64,000 nt of DNA from assembly GCA_025558095.1 (NCBI GenBank), contig JAIVFI010000034.1, forward strand, positions 124,001-188,000, read 5' to 3'. Of this stretch, positions 43,593-53,351 are shown one piece after another. The DNA comes from Hyaloraphidium curvatum. Taxonomy: Eukaryota; Monoblepharomycota; Hyaloraphidiomycetes; Hyaloraphidiales; Hyaloraphidiaceae. Each line of letters opens with the position of its first letter. The stretch's first letter is position 1. The notes below the pieces were generated by a model that saw nothing but the letters and a program-made list of their open reading frames with translations, did not search any database and was not told where the DNA came from. Position numbers and translations under genes: made by a program.

Positions 43593-45209
43593 ATGAAGTT
43601 CCTGGCCGCAGCGCTGCTCGCCCTCGCGCTGGGCACCCCCGCCTCCGCGTCGCCCGAGGCGGCCTCCGCGAGCGTGCGGCGCACCACCGGCCCGCGGCCG
43701 CCGCGCGATGGCGGCGCCGGATGGGTTCAGTGCGCGTCGCTGGACATTAAGAACACGCGGGGCGCCGCGGGCGCCGTGACCGGCTGGCTCGAGATCGCCG
43801 GCGGCCGCATCGTCGACGAGGGCGGCGACTCGGGGCCGCTGGCGCTGCGCGAGGCCGGCTCCCGCGACACCGCCCGGCGCTACTCGCTCGAGGCGACGGC
43901 GCCCCTCGCGAGCCAGCACGTGATGGGCGAGTCCGGCCTGCACATGCTGGCGGCCGGCGCCGAGGTCGGCGTGCCCTTCTGCGTCCGGTACGCCTCCACG
44001 TGGTCGGCCGAGTGGGCCGTCGCCGTCGACGCCCCCGCCGCGCCCGGCAGCAGCCTGCAGGCCGTCTCGCTGGCGCGCAGGCAGCAGCCCGGCATGTTCT
44101 ACGCGGACTGGCAGACCGGCCAGTGCCGCTGCCGGGCCGCCGGCGTGGCACCGGTGCCCGCAGGCGACCAGAGCAACCTGAACGCCGCCAGGACCACCAC
44201 GGGTGCGGCAGCAACGACGACAAAGGCGCCGGCACCGCCGCCGCCACCGACCACCACCGTGACTCAGACGGCCACCACAACTGCGACGACCACGGTGGGC
44301 GCCCTCCACGTCGACCGCTGGGTACCTTGCTAACTCCAACGTGCATTCTTCAGGAAACGACCACGCAGACGACGTCCCAAACGACGCAGACCAACACCCA
44401 GTCGCGCACAGCCTCCCGCAGCGCCACCCGCTCGCCGACGCAGACGGCCGCGCAGTCCACCACCAAGCGCACCACCAGCCTCTCCACCACCCTCCGCAAG
44501 TCCACCACCCGCACCACCTCCAGCACCACCGTCGCCGGCGAGCTGCCCCCGAGCACCACGACCACCTTCGCCCCCACCAACGACGCCTCGCCGTACAACG
44601 CCATCACCGTGGACGTCGATGCACGCGGCGAGGAGCCCGTGGAGGTGTCGGTCTTCATGCCCGGCACCTACAGGATCGAGGTCGTCCCCTCCGGGACCCA
44701 GGGCCTGTCGTGGGAGCCGGCCTCGGCGTTCGACGGGTTCGCCCTGCGCCGCACGGCGATCACCTGCGCCAGCGCATCCGGGTGCACGGCCGACGGGACG
44801 ACCAACGGGTACTCCCTGGGCTGGGAGATGCGGTCCGCCAGCGGGCGCATCAACACGGTCAAGAGGAACGGGGTCACCCTCGCGGCGGGGGACTACACCT
44901 CGGGCGGGCAGCAGCGGATCGTGGGGTCCAACGAGCTGGTTTACCCGGCGGCGGGGGTGCCGGCGGGACTGCCGAGCTTCGAGCTCTACACAAACTGCTG
45001 GGTGCGTTCCCCTCGCCCGTCGCATGCGCCTCCATCCGCACAGCTGACGCATCCGCTCCCCGCAGAACGGCGACACGTACTACTTCTCCGTGCGCGATAC
45101 CACGATCGCCAAGAGCGCGTTTGCCAGCACCCACAGGGTCGGCGAGGGCGTCAGCCTGCGCATCACCTTCCTGGCGATCGACTACGACAACGCGACGAGC
45201 GACTGCTAG
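43593..45209 (+). CDS. Secreted Thr-rich surface protein with a cysteine-bearing N-terminal domain
   Basis: Three exons: 43593-44294, 44354-45001 and 45066-45209, giving 497 residues. A signal peptide (MKFLAAALLALALGTPASAS) is followed by a domain of about 150 residues with the pattern WVQC, VPFCVRY, GQCRC. The protein at 62.8 kb has the same pattern (WLQC, VQFCVQY, GFCRC). A long Thr/Ser-rich stalk comes next (TTTVTQTATTT, TTKRTTSLSTT), probably O-glycosylated. The C-terminal part is a beta-rich domain (VEVSVFMPGTYRIEVVPSG, later NGDTYYFSVRDTTIAKS) of a type seen in bacterial pre-peptidase or immunoglobulin-like folds. It ends in NATSDC. No membrane anchor or clear GPI signal is seen. Role at the wall or in adhesion is inference. 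Confidence 0.82.
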
Positions 45210-45324
45210 GCGTGCAGGGGCCGCCGGAGCGCTTTTTCACTCGGACATGGGTGTAGCCGGAGAGGAACGAACCATAGAAGCAACTGCCATGTTTTTCCCG
45301 ACTTCCTTCCGCCGCCCTACGATG

Positions 45325-47226
45325 CTAATGCCCCAAGCCCACCACCCCCGGGTTCCCCGCCCTCCACTTCCTCACCACCCCGTCGACCTTCTGCACCGCA
45401 TCCAGCACCTCGACCTGCATCCCCCTCTCGCACCTGTGGCACCACCTGTAGTCCCCCTCGCCCCTGGCGAGGTGCCCCCTGCACCGCCCGCACAGCTTGT
45501 CCGCGTGGTCCCGCGAGGCCATCAGGTGCCGCAGCGAGCCGAGCTGCGCGGCCCACTGCGGGTGCAGGATGCGCGCGGCGCGGTCGCCGTGGGCTTCGAG
45601 CAGCGCCGAGGCGGGGACGCCGGGGAACAGCGAGACGGCGTCCTTCTCGGCCACCTCGGCGTCGCGGAAGGGGGAGTAGAGGATGTTCTTGGGGTCCGCG
45701 TGGAGCAGCGCGCGCAGGCGGGCCGCGCAGTCGGGCTTGGGATCGAAACCCTTGGCGAGCACCCAGAAGGTCTTGCGCATGGCGAATTCGGTGACGGGCT
45801 TGTGGCCCCTGACGTTAGGGAACCCCGCGGGCACGATCTCGTGGGAGGAAAAGTTCTCGAGGACAAAGGCGAGGATGTGGAGCTCCACCACGCGCAGGCC
45901 GAGGTGCATGCGCATCATGAGGCTGCCCTGCCCGTCGGTGCGGAGGTTCTTGGCGGCGACGTAGAGCTGGGAAAAGTGCAGGAGGTCCTTGAGGTCGACT
46001 TCGTCCATGTCCATGCTGCCGGCCTGGTCCGAGCCCGAGGTTGTGATGCCGGCGATGAGGAGGTCGAAGCCGGGGAAGTTGTCGCCCGGGCCGCCGGGGA
46101 CCAGGCTCGAGGAGAGGTCAACTTTGGCGTCGTCGCGGGCGAGCGCGACGACGTCGCCCAGGACGGGGTTGAAGCGGCCCGCGCCGAGCTTCTCGGGGAA
46201 CACGTTTCCGCCCTTTTCCGGCTCGAGCGAGAAGCCGACCCCGCGCACGCCGGGGTGGGCGTCCGTGAGCAGCGCCGACATGCCGCCGGGGGCGAAGCCG
46301 ATGTCGATGAAGGTGAAATCGCCGTTGCGCTCGGCCTGCTTGCGGGCCAGCTCGACGTAGCCCAGGCCGGCGTCGATGTCGGCCGCGTAGCGGATGAAGC
46401 GGTCGAACAGGGGGGCGACGTTGGCCGAGATCGAGTCGGTGCGGCCGTGCACGTCGGACTTCTGCAGGCCGGCGGAGCGGCGCGAGAACATGGCCTGGAT
46501 GTGCGGGTTGCGCTCGGCGAGGTAGCGGCGGGTCAGCAGCCACTCGTAGAACACCGAGTGGCCGGGGCCGTCCATCTTGCGCGATGCGGCGTCGTACTTT
46601 TGCGCCATGAGCAGCGTGTCGGGGTGCTCGAGGTAGCGGTGGTGCGGGCAGTGCGTGGGCGCCGCGCGGGCGTCCTGCGGCGCGCCGTCCCCGGCGGGCT
46701 TGGGGTCCCGCTCCGAGTACATCCACTCGATGCAGCGCTTGCCGCACGGCAGCGTCAGCAGCTGCTGCACCGACATGTTTGGGTGCGGCGCGTGGTGGCC
46801 GATGGCGGCGTCGCGGGCGTGGGCGTCCCTGCCGCTGCCCCAGCCGGAGCCCTCGCGCGGCGATGGGCCGTCCCGCTGCGAAGGCGCACCGTGCGGACCG
46901 GGCGAGCCGTGGTGCGACGGCACCTCGGACCAGCCGGCCTCGCGCTTGGGCGGCGACCCGCCGAGGGCCAGCCCGCCCATGCGCTGCTCCAGGCTGCCCG
47001 CGCCGCCGCCTTGCTGAGAGCGGTGCGAGTTGCCGTGCGCATTTCCGTGCGAGCTGCCCGCGTGGGAGGCGTGCGGGTGGCCGTGGCCGCCGTGCGAGTG
47101 CCCGCCGTGCGAGTGGCGCGCGGCCGCCGGCGGGGGCGCCTCGCCGCCCTCAGCCGCCGCCGCCTTGTTGCGGAGGTGCGGCGGCACGTACACCGCGCGC
47201 GCGGGCTTCGGCGCGGGGTCGCCCAT
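45325..47226 (-). CDS. FtsJ-like methyltransferase-domain protein with YVPPHLR motif and zinc ribbon
   Basis: Single exon of 633 residues, ATG at 47226. The N-terminus has YVPPHLRNK at 13-21. The same short motif in DDX3/Ded1 helicases contacts eIF4E, which may indicate a link to translation. A His/Gly/Ser-rich disordered stretch follows (repeats of HSHGGHGHPHAS type). The central region holds a Rossmann-like FtsJ/SAM-methyltransferase core: GDFTFIDIGFAPGGMSALL as motif I, then FDLLIAGITTSG, and a strand region QGSLMMRMHLG. The C-terminus has CGRCRGHL and WCHRCERG, a four-cysteine zinc ribbon. RNA 2'-O-methylation is the general family activity, but the catalytic Lys-Asp-Lys-Glu set is not obvious here. 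It converges on the surface gene with about 115 bases between stops. Confidence 0.8.
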   Translation of the reverse strand: MGDPAPKPARAVYVPPHLRNKAAAAEGGEAPPPAAARHSHGGHSHGGHGHPHASHAGSSHGNAHGNSHRSQQGGGAGSLEQRMGGLALGGSPPKREAGWSEVPSHHGSPGPHGAPSQRDGPSPREGSGWGSGRDAHARDAAIGHHAPHPNMSVQQLLTLPCGKRCIEWMYSERDPKPAGDGAPQDARAAPTHCPHHRYLEHPDTLLMAQKYDAASRKMDGPGHSVFYEWLLTRRYLAERNPHIQAMFSRRSAGLQKSDVHGRTDSISANVAPLFDRFIRYAADIDAGLGYVELARKQAERNGDFTFIDIGFAPGGMSALLTDAHPGVRGVGFSLEPEKGGNVFPEKLGAGRFNPVLGDVVALARDDAKVDLSSSLVPGGPGDNFPGFDLLIAGITTSGSDQAGSMDMDEVDLKDLLHFSQLYVAAKNLRTDGQGSLMMRMHLGLRVVELHILAFVLENFSSHEIVPAGFPNVRGHKPVTEFAMRKTFWVLAKGFDPKPDCAARLRALLHADPKNILYSPFRDAEVAEKDAVSLFPGVPASALLEAHGDRAARILHPQWAAQLGSLRHLMASRDHADKLCGRCRGHLARGEGDYRWCHRCERGMQVEVLDAVQKVDGVVRKWRAGNPGVVGLGH

Positions 47227-47476
47227 CGTGGGGGAGGCGAGTGAATGGGGCAAGGAAACGCCACCGGAGCTCCGAGCGACCCCTGCTAGGATCTGGCTCC
47301 CGCCCCCACGCGATCCTCAAACGCGGAGGCAGCAGTGGACAAACACAGGACGACGGATGGGAGGCCAGAGAAGCTGTTCGACAGGGAAACTAGCTGGATT
47401 CGGCAGGTGAAGGTGACACATCCTGACTCAGATTCCATGGAGCAGCACACTCCTCTCGCTCAACTCGCGACCACCC

Positions 47477-48979
47477 TCAAGAGGTGATGGTCACCCTGAC
47501 GTTGTCGATGTCCAACTCCCGCAGGCCACCCGACGTCGGCCCCTTGACAAACTCGACGGCCAGCAGCTGCCCCGCATCCTGCGATCCGGCGGCCGTCACG
47601 TACTCCAGCGAGTAATCCGCAAACGTCTAATCCGCAAACGTCCCCTCGTTGGCCGCGATCGAGGCATAGTCCGCCGCCGCGACGACCTTGCTTGCCAGCA
47701 GCGTCGCTCCCGCGTACAGCTTGACCGTCAGGTCGGCCTGCATCGTCGTCGCCGTCCGCGTCCCCGACGTGGATGCCGCGGGCGTCGATGTGGGAGGTGT
47801 CGCGGACAATGAAGACGTCGCCTTCGTCTCGGAGGTCGTACCGGCCGCGGTGAATGTCGAAACCGTGCGCGACTGCGTTGCAGTGCTAGATACCGTGCCC
47901 GATTCCGAAACCTGCACGGGGATCATCGCACGCTATCCGGGCAGGGCTGGGACCCGTGACTTACACCGGATGATAGGGTGCCAGTAACGCTCGTGAGCGA
48001 CGCCGTCGGCGAGGCGCTCGCGGTCGCAGATGACCTTGTTTCCGACCTCGTCCCGCTCGCGCTGGTGGTCGAGCTGGTCTTTCCGGTGGAAGTCGACGGC
48101 GTCCGCGTCTCGGTCGTGCTGGAGGATGCCGTCCGGGTGGCGCTTGCGGTGGAGGTCGACCTCGTCGCGGATCGGCTGGTGCTGGTGCTCGGGGTCGCGG
48201 ATGCGGAGGTGGTAACCGTGGTCGAGGTGAGGGTGCTGCTCGAAGGCGTCTGCGTCCTAGTGGCGGTGGCGGAAGTGGACGTGAGGCTTGACGTGGACCG
48301 CGTCCTGGTCGTGGAGCTCTGGGAAGCGATTCCGTGAGTGGTGGCCGCGAGCAGAGACCGATGTCGAACCCACGGTCGAGGGCGTCTGCGTCGCGCTGGT
48401 GCTCGTGGCTGTCCACGTCGCGCTTGCAGTGGAAGTCAGCGACGTGGATCTGGTGGTCGAGCGCCACGTGGTGCTAGGTGTAGCTGAGCTCGTCGTTGCG
48501 GTGTGGGTGGAAGTCTGTGAGGGAAGCTTCAGCGCAGGTAATCACGCCGATCTCTCCTGACTTTGCTCACCGAAGACTTTCGCACAGCAACCTGTCCCTG
48601 AAGCGTCGAACCAGCCCCATAAACCAGCGGCCGGCACGGGTCATCCGCGGACGAGATTCCTGCTTGAGCAGGGACCGCGGGCACGGAGAAAGAGAAGGAT
48701 CCGTCTGCCGACGCATTCGAGTAGCCTAGCGCCTCGCAGTTCTTCCCGGGGAGCTTCCTAACCAGCCTACCGCGCGCTGAATGACGCGGTGCGGGCGGCG
48801 GGCACTGCCGGCTGCGCGGACTGCGGCGGGATTGTGAGGACATCCGCGGGAGCGTACGAGCTGCGGCAAGGAGGGTTGGTGCTTTTCCAGCCGAACACGT
48901 CGGTATGGCTGTTCGACGGGGGGATGAACTGCGCATGTCCCTGATCAATCATGGAAGTGCGGTGGATGTATCGCGCCAT
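47477..48979 (-). pseudogene. Broken Ser/Thr-rich secreted-protein gene
   Basis: On the minus strand a Ser/Thr-rich protein can be followed through exons at about 48780-48571, 48514-48359, 48318-47965 and 47911-47477. These code a long TS-repeat stalk and then a beta-rich end (MQADLTVKLYAGATLLAS, DYSLEYVTAAGS, DIDNVRVTITS). Two lesions are seen. A 15-base tandem duplication at about 47613-47642 inserts an in-frame TAG (TFAD-stop-TFAD). Near 48775 the upstream frame (DQGHAQFIPPSNSHTDV, then PAVPAARTASFSAR) ends in a stop and the downstream frame (KLPGKNCEALGYSNAS) is shifted by one. No signal peptide remains. It looks like a relative of the surface genes nearby that has decayed, or sequence errors in an intact one. 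Confidence 0.55.
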
Positions 48980-49285
48980 TAACGGTAGTGTCTAATTCTG
49001 AGCCTCATGTTCGATACTAGGGCCTTTTCACGACGTTGCCAGAGGACGTCGCCAGGAACGTTGCGGACTCTCGAGGGGCCTCCGCGGTGAAACACCTCAC
49101 TTGGCCACCACCCGCCACCACCATCACTCGTCAGGTGCCTCCCAGGCACTATCCCTCTCCATCTCCGTGCCACAAACCCCCGCTCTCTTCCCTCTGCTCC
49201 CACTCTTGCGCGCCCCGGAACTCCGGAGGCAGCCCTCCTCTGTCTCGAGACCACACGTTCCCGGCCCCGAAGTTCCCATCGCGAA
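48980..49285. other. Intergenic region
   Basis: About 305 bases preceding the monooxygenase start, with no recognisable feature. Confidence 0.3.
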
Positions 49286-51673
49286 ATGGCGGCCCAGCTG
49301 TCGCCCGAGTGCCGCACCGCCCTGGGCATCGACTTTGACCCCGAGGCGCTGTTGGCCAAGTAGTGGGTTTCGCGCCTTTGGCCAGCAGGACCCCTCTCAT
49401 CCTCACCCCGCACCTTTCGCGAAGCCGAGCGGAGAGGGACAAGCGCCTGCGCGCCGATGGCAACGATCAGTTCATCGACATTGCGGAGCACGGGGATTTC
49501 CTCAAGGACCCGTACACGGAGCGGAAGGAGCGCGCTCCCCTAGTGGGGAAAGATGGGGAGTCCAACGTCGCGGTGCTCGGCGGCGGCTTCGGAGGCATGT
49601 TGGCGGCGGTGGAGCTCAAGAAGAAGGGCGTGGACGACTTCCTCATCATCGAGAAGGCCGGGGACTTTGGCGGGACATGGTGGGTTCCCCGTCGGCCTCG
49701 CGCCGTACCTGCCACTGATCCTGGAGCGCTGTGATATCACAGGTACTGGAACAGGTCGGCTTTTTTTCGCTCGGGCGCAAAGGAGGGTGGGCATTGATGT
49801 CTCCGTCAGGTACCCCGGCGCAGCCTGCGACGTCGAGTCCTACATTTGTGGGTTGGTCATTCGCAAGCTGGACGGGTTCGGGCTCACCTGTGGCGTCAGA
49901 CCTCCCGCTGCTGGAGGAAACCAACTATGTCCCCATCGAGCGCTACACCCACGCTCCCGAAATCCTCGAGCACTGTGAGAACTTCGCTTGCTGTTCCAGG
50001 TCTTCCTGGGGGCTGACGCACCTCTGCGCAGGTGCACGAATCGGCCGCACATTCGACTTGTACCCCAAGGCCCTCTTCCAGACCGAGATCACCTCGCTCA
50101 AGTGGGACGGGCCCTCGTCGCGCTGGGTGCTCGAGACGGACCGCGGCGACCGGATCCGCGCCCGGTTCGTGGTGATGTCCGCAGGGCCGCTGCACAAGCC
50201 CAAGCTCGGAGGGATCGAGGGCATCGACGACTTCAAGGGAGCGTCGTTCCACACGAGCCGCTGGTTGGTTGCCCTCGATCAGGCGGGATCGATTACGTGC
50301 TGATGGGCACCTGCATGGCAGGGACTACGGGATTACGGGCGGCTCGTCCAAGGGGAACCTGGACAAGCTCGGAGACAAGGTCGTCGGCATAATCGGCACC
50401 GGTGCCACTGCCGTCCAGTGCATTCCGCATCTCGGTGCCTCGGCCAAGAAGCTTTACGTCTTCCAGCGCACCCCTTCGTCGGTCGACTACCGCGGGAACC
50501 GGCCCACCGACCCTGCCTGGGCGTCGAAGCTCGAGCCCGGTTGGCAGCGCCGCCGGATGGAGAACTTCGAGCGCCTTGTGAACGGTGTCGCGGAACCGCT
50601 TGATCTCGTCGATGACGGGTGGACCAAGCTCTTCTCGAGGGTGTTCCCCGGGGTCATTCGCCAGGCCAAGGAGGCGTCGGCCAAGTTCCCGGAGCTAAAG
50701 GGGCTCAAGCACGCGGACCTGCTGCAGCTCGCGGACTTTAAGCAGATGCAGGCGGTCAGGAAGCGCGTCGACGATCTGGTCAAGGACAAGGAGACGGCCG
50801 AGAAGCTGAAACCCTTCTACAACCAGTACGTAAAGGCAAGAGAGCTACTAGGCGACTGGCCTAACCACCGATCGCGTCAGATTCTGCAAGCGGCCCTGCT
50901 TCCACGACGAGTACCTGACAACCTTTAATCGCCCGAACGTCGTGCTGGTCGACACCAACGGCAAGGGCGTCGATAAGATTACGGCGGACGCGGTGTGGGC
51001 AAACGGAAAGGAGTACAAGGTGGACGTGCTGATCCACGCGACTGGGTTCGAGGTCGGCACAGACTACACGCGGCGGACGGGCTGCGAGATCTACGGGAGG
51101 GGTGGGAAGACACTGACGGAGAAGTGGAAGGGCGGGATGGAGAGCCTCTACGGCCTTGTCGTGAGTCCCGCCCCCTGACTTGCCCAGTGCTTCGCTCATC
51201 GCCACGCTTTGCAGACGCATGACTTTCCGAATCTCTTCTTTGTTCAGCAGGCTACGGTCGGTGCGGCCGTCAACTTCCCGCAGATCACGGGCGAGCAGGT
51301 GCGCTGGATCGTGCACGTGCTTTCCGAAGGCATCCGCCGCGGGGCGACCGAGATCGAGGTCTCACAAAAGGCCGAGGACGATTGGGTCGCGCACCACATC
51401 TCGGTCGCGACGATGCGGGAGTCGTTCTACAGGGAGTGCACGGTCGGTCCGCGCCGTCGGCCTCTGTATCGTACCGTCTCACATTTGCTCGCTTCCTAGC
51501 CGGGCTACTACAGTCTCGAGGGACAAGCCTACAAGCGCTCGCCCAAGAACCTCGGCTATGGACTTGGGATGCTTCGGTATGGGGAGATTCTGCGGGACTA
51601 CATCGCAGACGGGTCGATGAAGGGCATGGAGCTTCGCGGCGACGGCGGCGTCGCGATTCAGGCAAAACTGTAG
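49286..51673 (+). CDS. Flavin-containing Baeyer-Villiger monooxygenase 1
   Basis: Ten exons: 49286-49362, 49425-49679, 49743-49754, 49810-49847, 49900-49974, 50032-50263, 50322-50825, 50881-51160, 51215-51442 and 51500-51673, giving 624 residues. Motifs are LGGGFGGM (FAD), the Baeyer-Villiger fingerprint FKGASFHTSRW followed by DY, and IIGTGATAV (NADPH). The order KYRAERDKRL, DFGGTWYWNRYPGA, ESYIYLPLLEETNYVP, NQFCKRPCFHDEYL is that of cyclohexanone/cycloalkanone-type enzymes, which insert oxygen next to a ketone. Exon 3 is a 12-nt microexon giving the YWNR part of a strictly conserved motif; without it the motif is lost. Exon 4 is only 38 nt. No targeting signal is seen. A kinase-like gene follows after about 170 bases. 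Confidence 0.92.
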
Positions 51674-51842
51674 AAGAATTGTCGTATTGCACGTTCTGAG
51701 CTGTGGCCTTTTGGGTCTGTTATCGAAAGTGAAAGTGAAGCACTCCTTCTCTCTCTTTTTGCACGGACCGTGCCACCAGGGGAGTGCCGCGAATCAAAAA
51801 GCTCGCATCCCGTGCTCTGCGCCTTAGGGACTCCTCCCGACC

Positions 51843-53035
51843 ATGGGCAGCGTAGAGAATGATCACGATGTCGCGCTGAAAGAGGAGGTTTTGCTCCGCT
51901 ACGTCCGAGAAGTGTGCGATGTCGGCGTGGAGGACGCAGATGTCTCCCTCTCCGTGAGGCCGGAATAGCCGTCAGGATGAACGCAGACCTCTGAACGCGC
52001 GACTCTTCTACTTAGGACATTCGCTGGACGAGGATCGGCGACGGCACCGGCTTCCTCGGCCGCCTTCTTCGATGCCAGGGTTCCGTGACCCCGCCCGAGG
52101 CGGAACCCCAACCGTTTTCTTTCGTCGTCAAGCTTCCACCGCCCCCGGACTCGCCCATGGCATCCTTCGTCGCGACAAAACGTCTGTTTGAGACCGAGAC
52201 GGCGTTCTACCGCCTTGTCGGGGCGTGTCTCCCACCACAGTCGCGGCCCAGGCTCGCCAAGTTCCATTTCTCCCTGGAACCGGGGCGCGCACTCGCTCTT
52301 GAAGATCTGAGCGCTGGCACTGTCGCGCATGGACTCGACGAAGGCCTCACCTTTGAGGAATGTCGCGCCGCGCTTGCGGAGCTGGCCAAGGTCCACTCGC
52401 TGGACCTGGATTCCGCGAGGCGAGCGGAGCTGGAGCTCGCAAAGACTCTGGAGAAGCAAGGTGGTGCGCCTGGGGTGCTCCGGGGTGCTTTCGAGGAGGC
52501 TTTGCCCGGTATCCGCGATGTGCTCTCCCCCAGGATCTCGGACGGCGCAGCGTTGGCAAAGCTGGAAGCGGCGGGCGCCGCGCTCGACAACGTTTATCGG
52601 CAGCTGGAAGCGGATAGGAAGCAAAACCTTATGGCTGGGGACGTGTGGGCCGGCAACATTCTTTTCCGCACCGACGGGACTGATGCGGGTCAAGCCCGCG
52701 TGGCTGCCCTTCTAGACTTTCAGTTCGCCGGCTTCTCTAGCAGCGGACCCATTGAGGACGTCATCTTTCTTCTTGGCTCGTCGCTTGGAGCCGAGGATCG
52801 CCGAAGGAGGCGGCGTGAGCTCTTCGAAGGGTACGTCGCCCTGCGCACGGATCTCGCAACCGACCATCAGGGTAAGGAAAAGCTCCTGGAGGACTTGGAA
52901 AAGGCTCTGCTGCCGATTGGGATGGCTTTCGCCGTCAGCTTCGGCGCGGAGTTGATCGTCCGCGACGGGAAGTTACTGCCGCGGTTCGAGGCGTTGATCG
53001 AGGACTACATTTCAAATGCCAGCGAAGGGACATGA
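51843..53035 (+). CDS. Aminoglycoside-phosphotransferase-fold small-molecule kinase (EcKinase-like)
   Basis: Two exons: 51843-51953 and 52016-53035, giving 376 residues. The fold is visible from IRWTRIGDGTGFLGRL (nucleotide loop) through FVVKLPPP (ATP-binding Lys), the helix with TETAFYRLVGACLP, the hinge GRALALEDLS, and the catalytic loop LMAGDVWAGNILF. The metal Asp is in ALLDFQFAG. This is the ecdysteroid-kinase/choline-kinase-like group that phosphorylates hydroxyl groups of small molecules. The usual His of the catalytic HGD is Ala here (AGD), while Asp and Asn are kept, so activity is likely but not certain. Substrate unknown. Intron 1 contains in-frame stops, so splicing is needed. The TTAG acceptor at 52014-52015 sits directly before GACATTCGC. 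Confidence 0.82.
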
Positions 53036-53351
53036 TTATTTCTCGTCTTTCGTTTAGCCTGCATGCTGTATCTTTTCCAATAGGTGTTTGGGAATGCCAG
53101 AAGAGTTCCTCCGCCACACCGACAAAGCTGAAGCCGCTCCGATTCTCGCGACGCGTGGATCTGGTTCCTCGCCTAAGCAAACATCACCATCCTTCTTCTT
53201 CTTCTTCTAGGCGGGGCCCCCTTTTGCTGCCTCTGGCACGATTTGGCCCTTGCCCACAAATGGCGCCATCAGAAGACTCGCGAGTGACCAGCGTCCCCCC
53301 GCCCGATCGCGGTGGGCGACCTAAACCCAACGTGAACGGCACTATTCCACG
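53036..53351. other. Intergenic region
   Basis: About 315 bases with a short TTC repeat (CTTCTTCTTCTTCT near 53190-53207), otherwise nothing notable. It likely contains the promoter of the MATE gene. Confidence 0.35.

Noticed and set aside
44341-47244. Very long plus-strand open frame (over 900 codons) spanning the surface gene end and the methyltransferase gene
   Set aside because: Low-complexity His/Arg/Pro sequence antisense to the FtsJ-like gene; no domain and it crosses two convergent genes.
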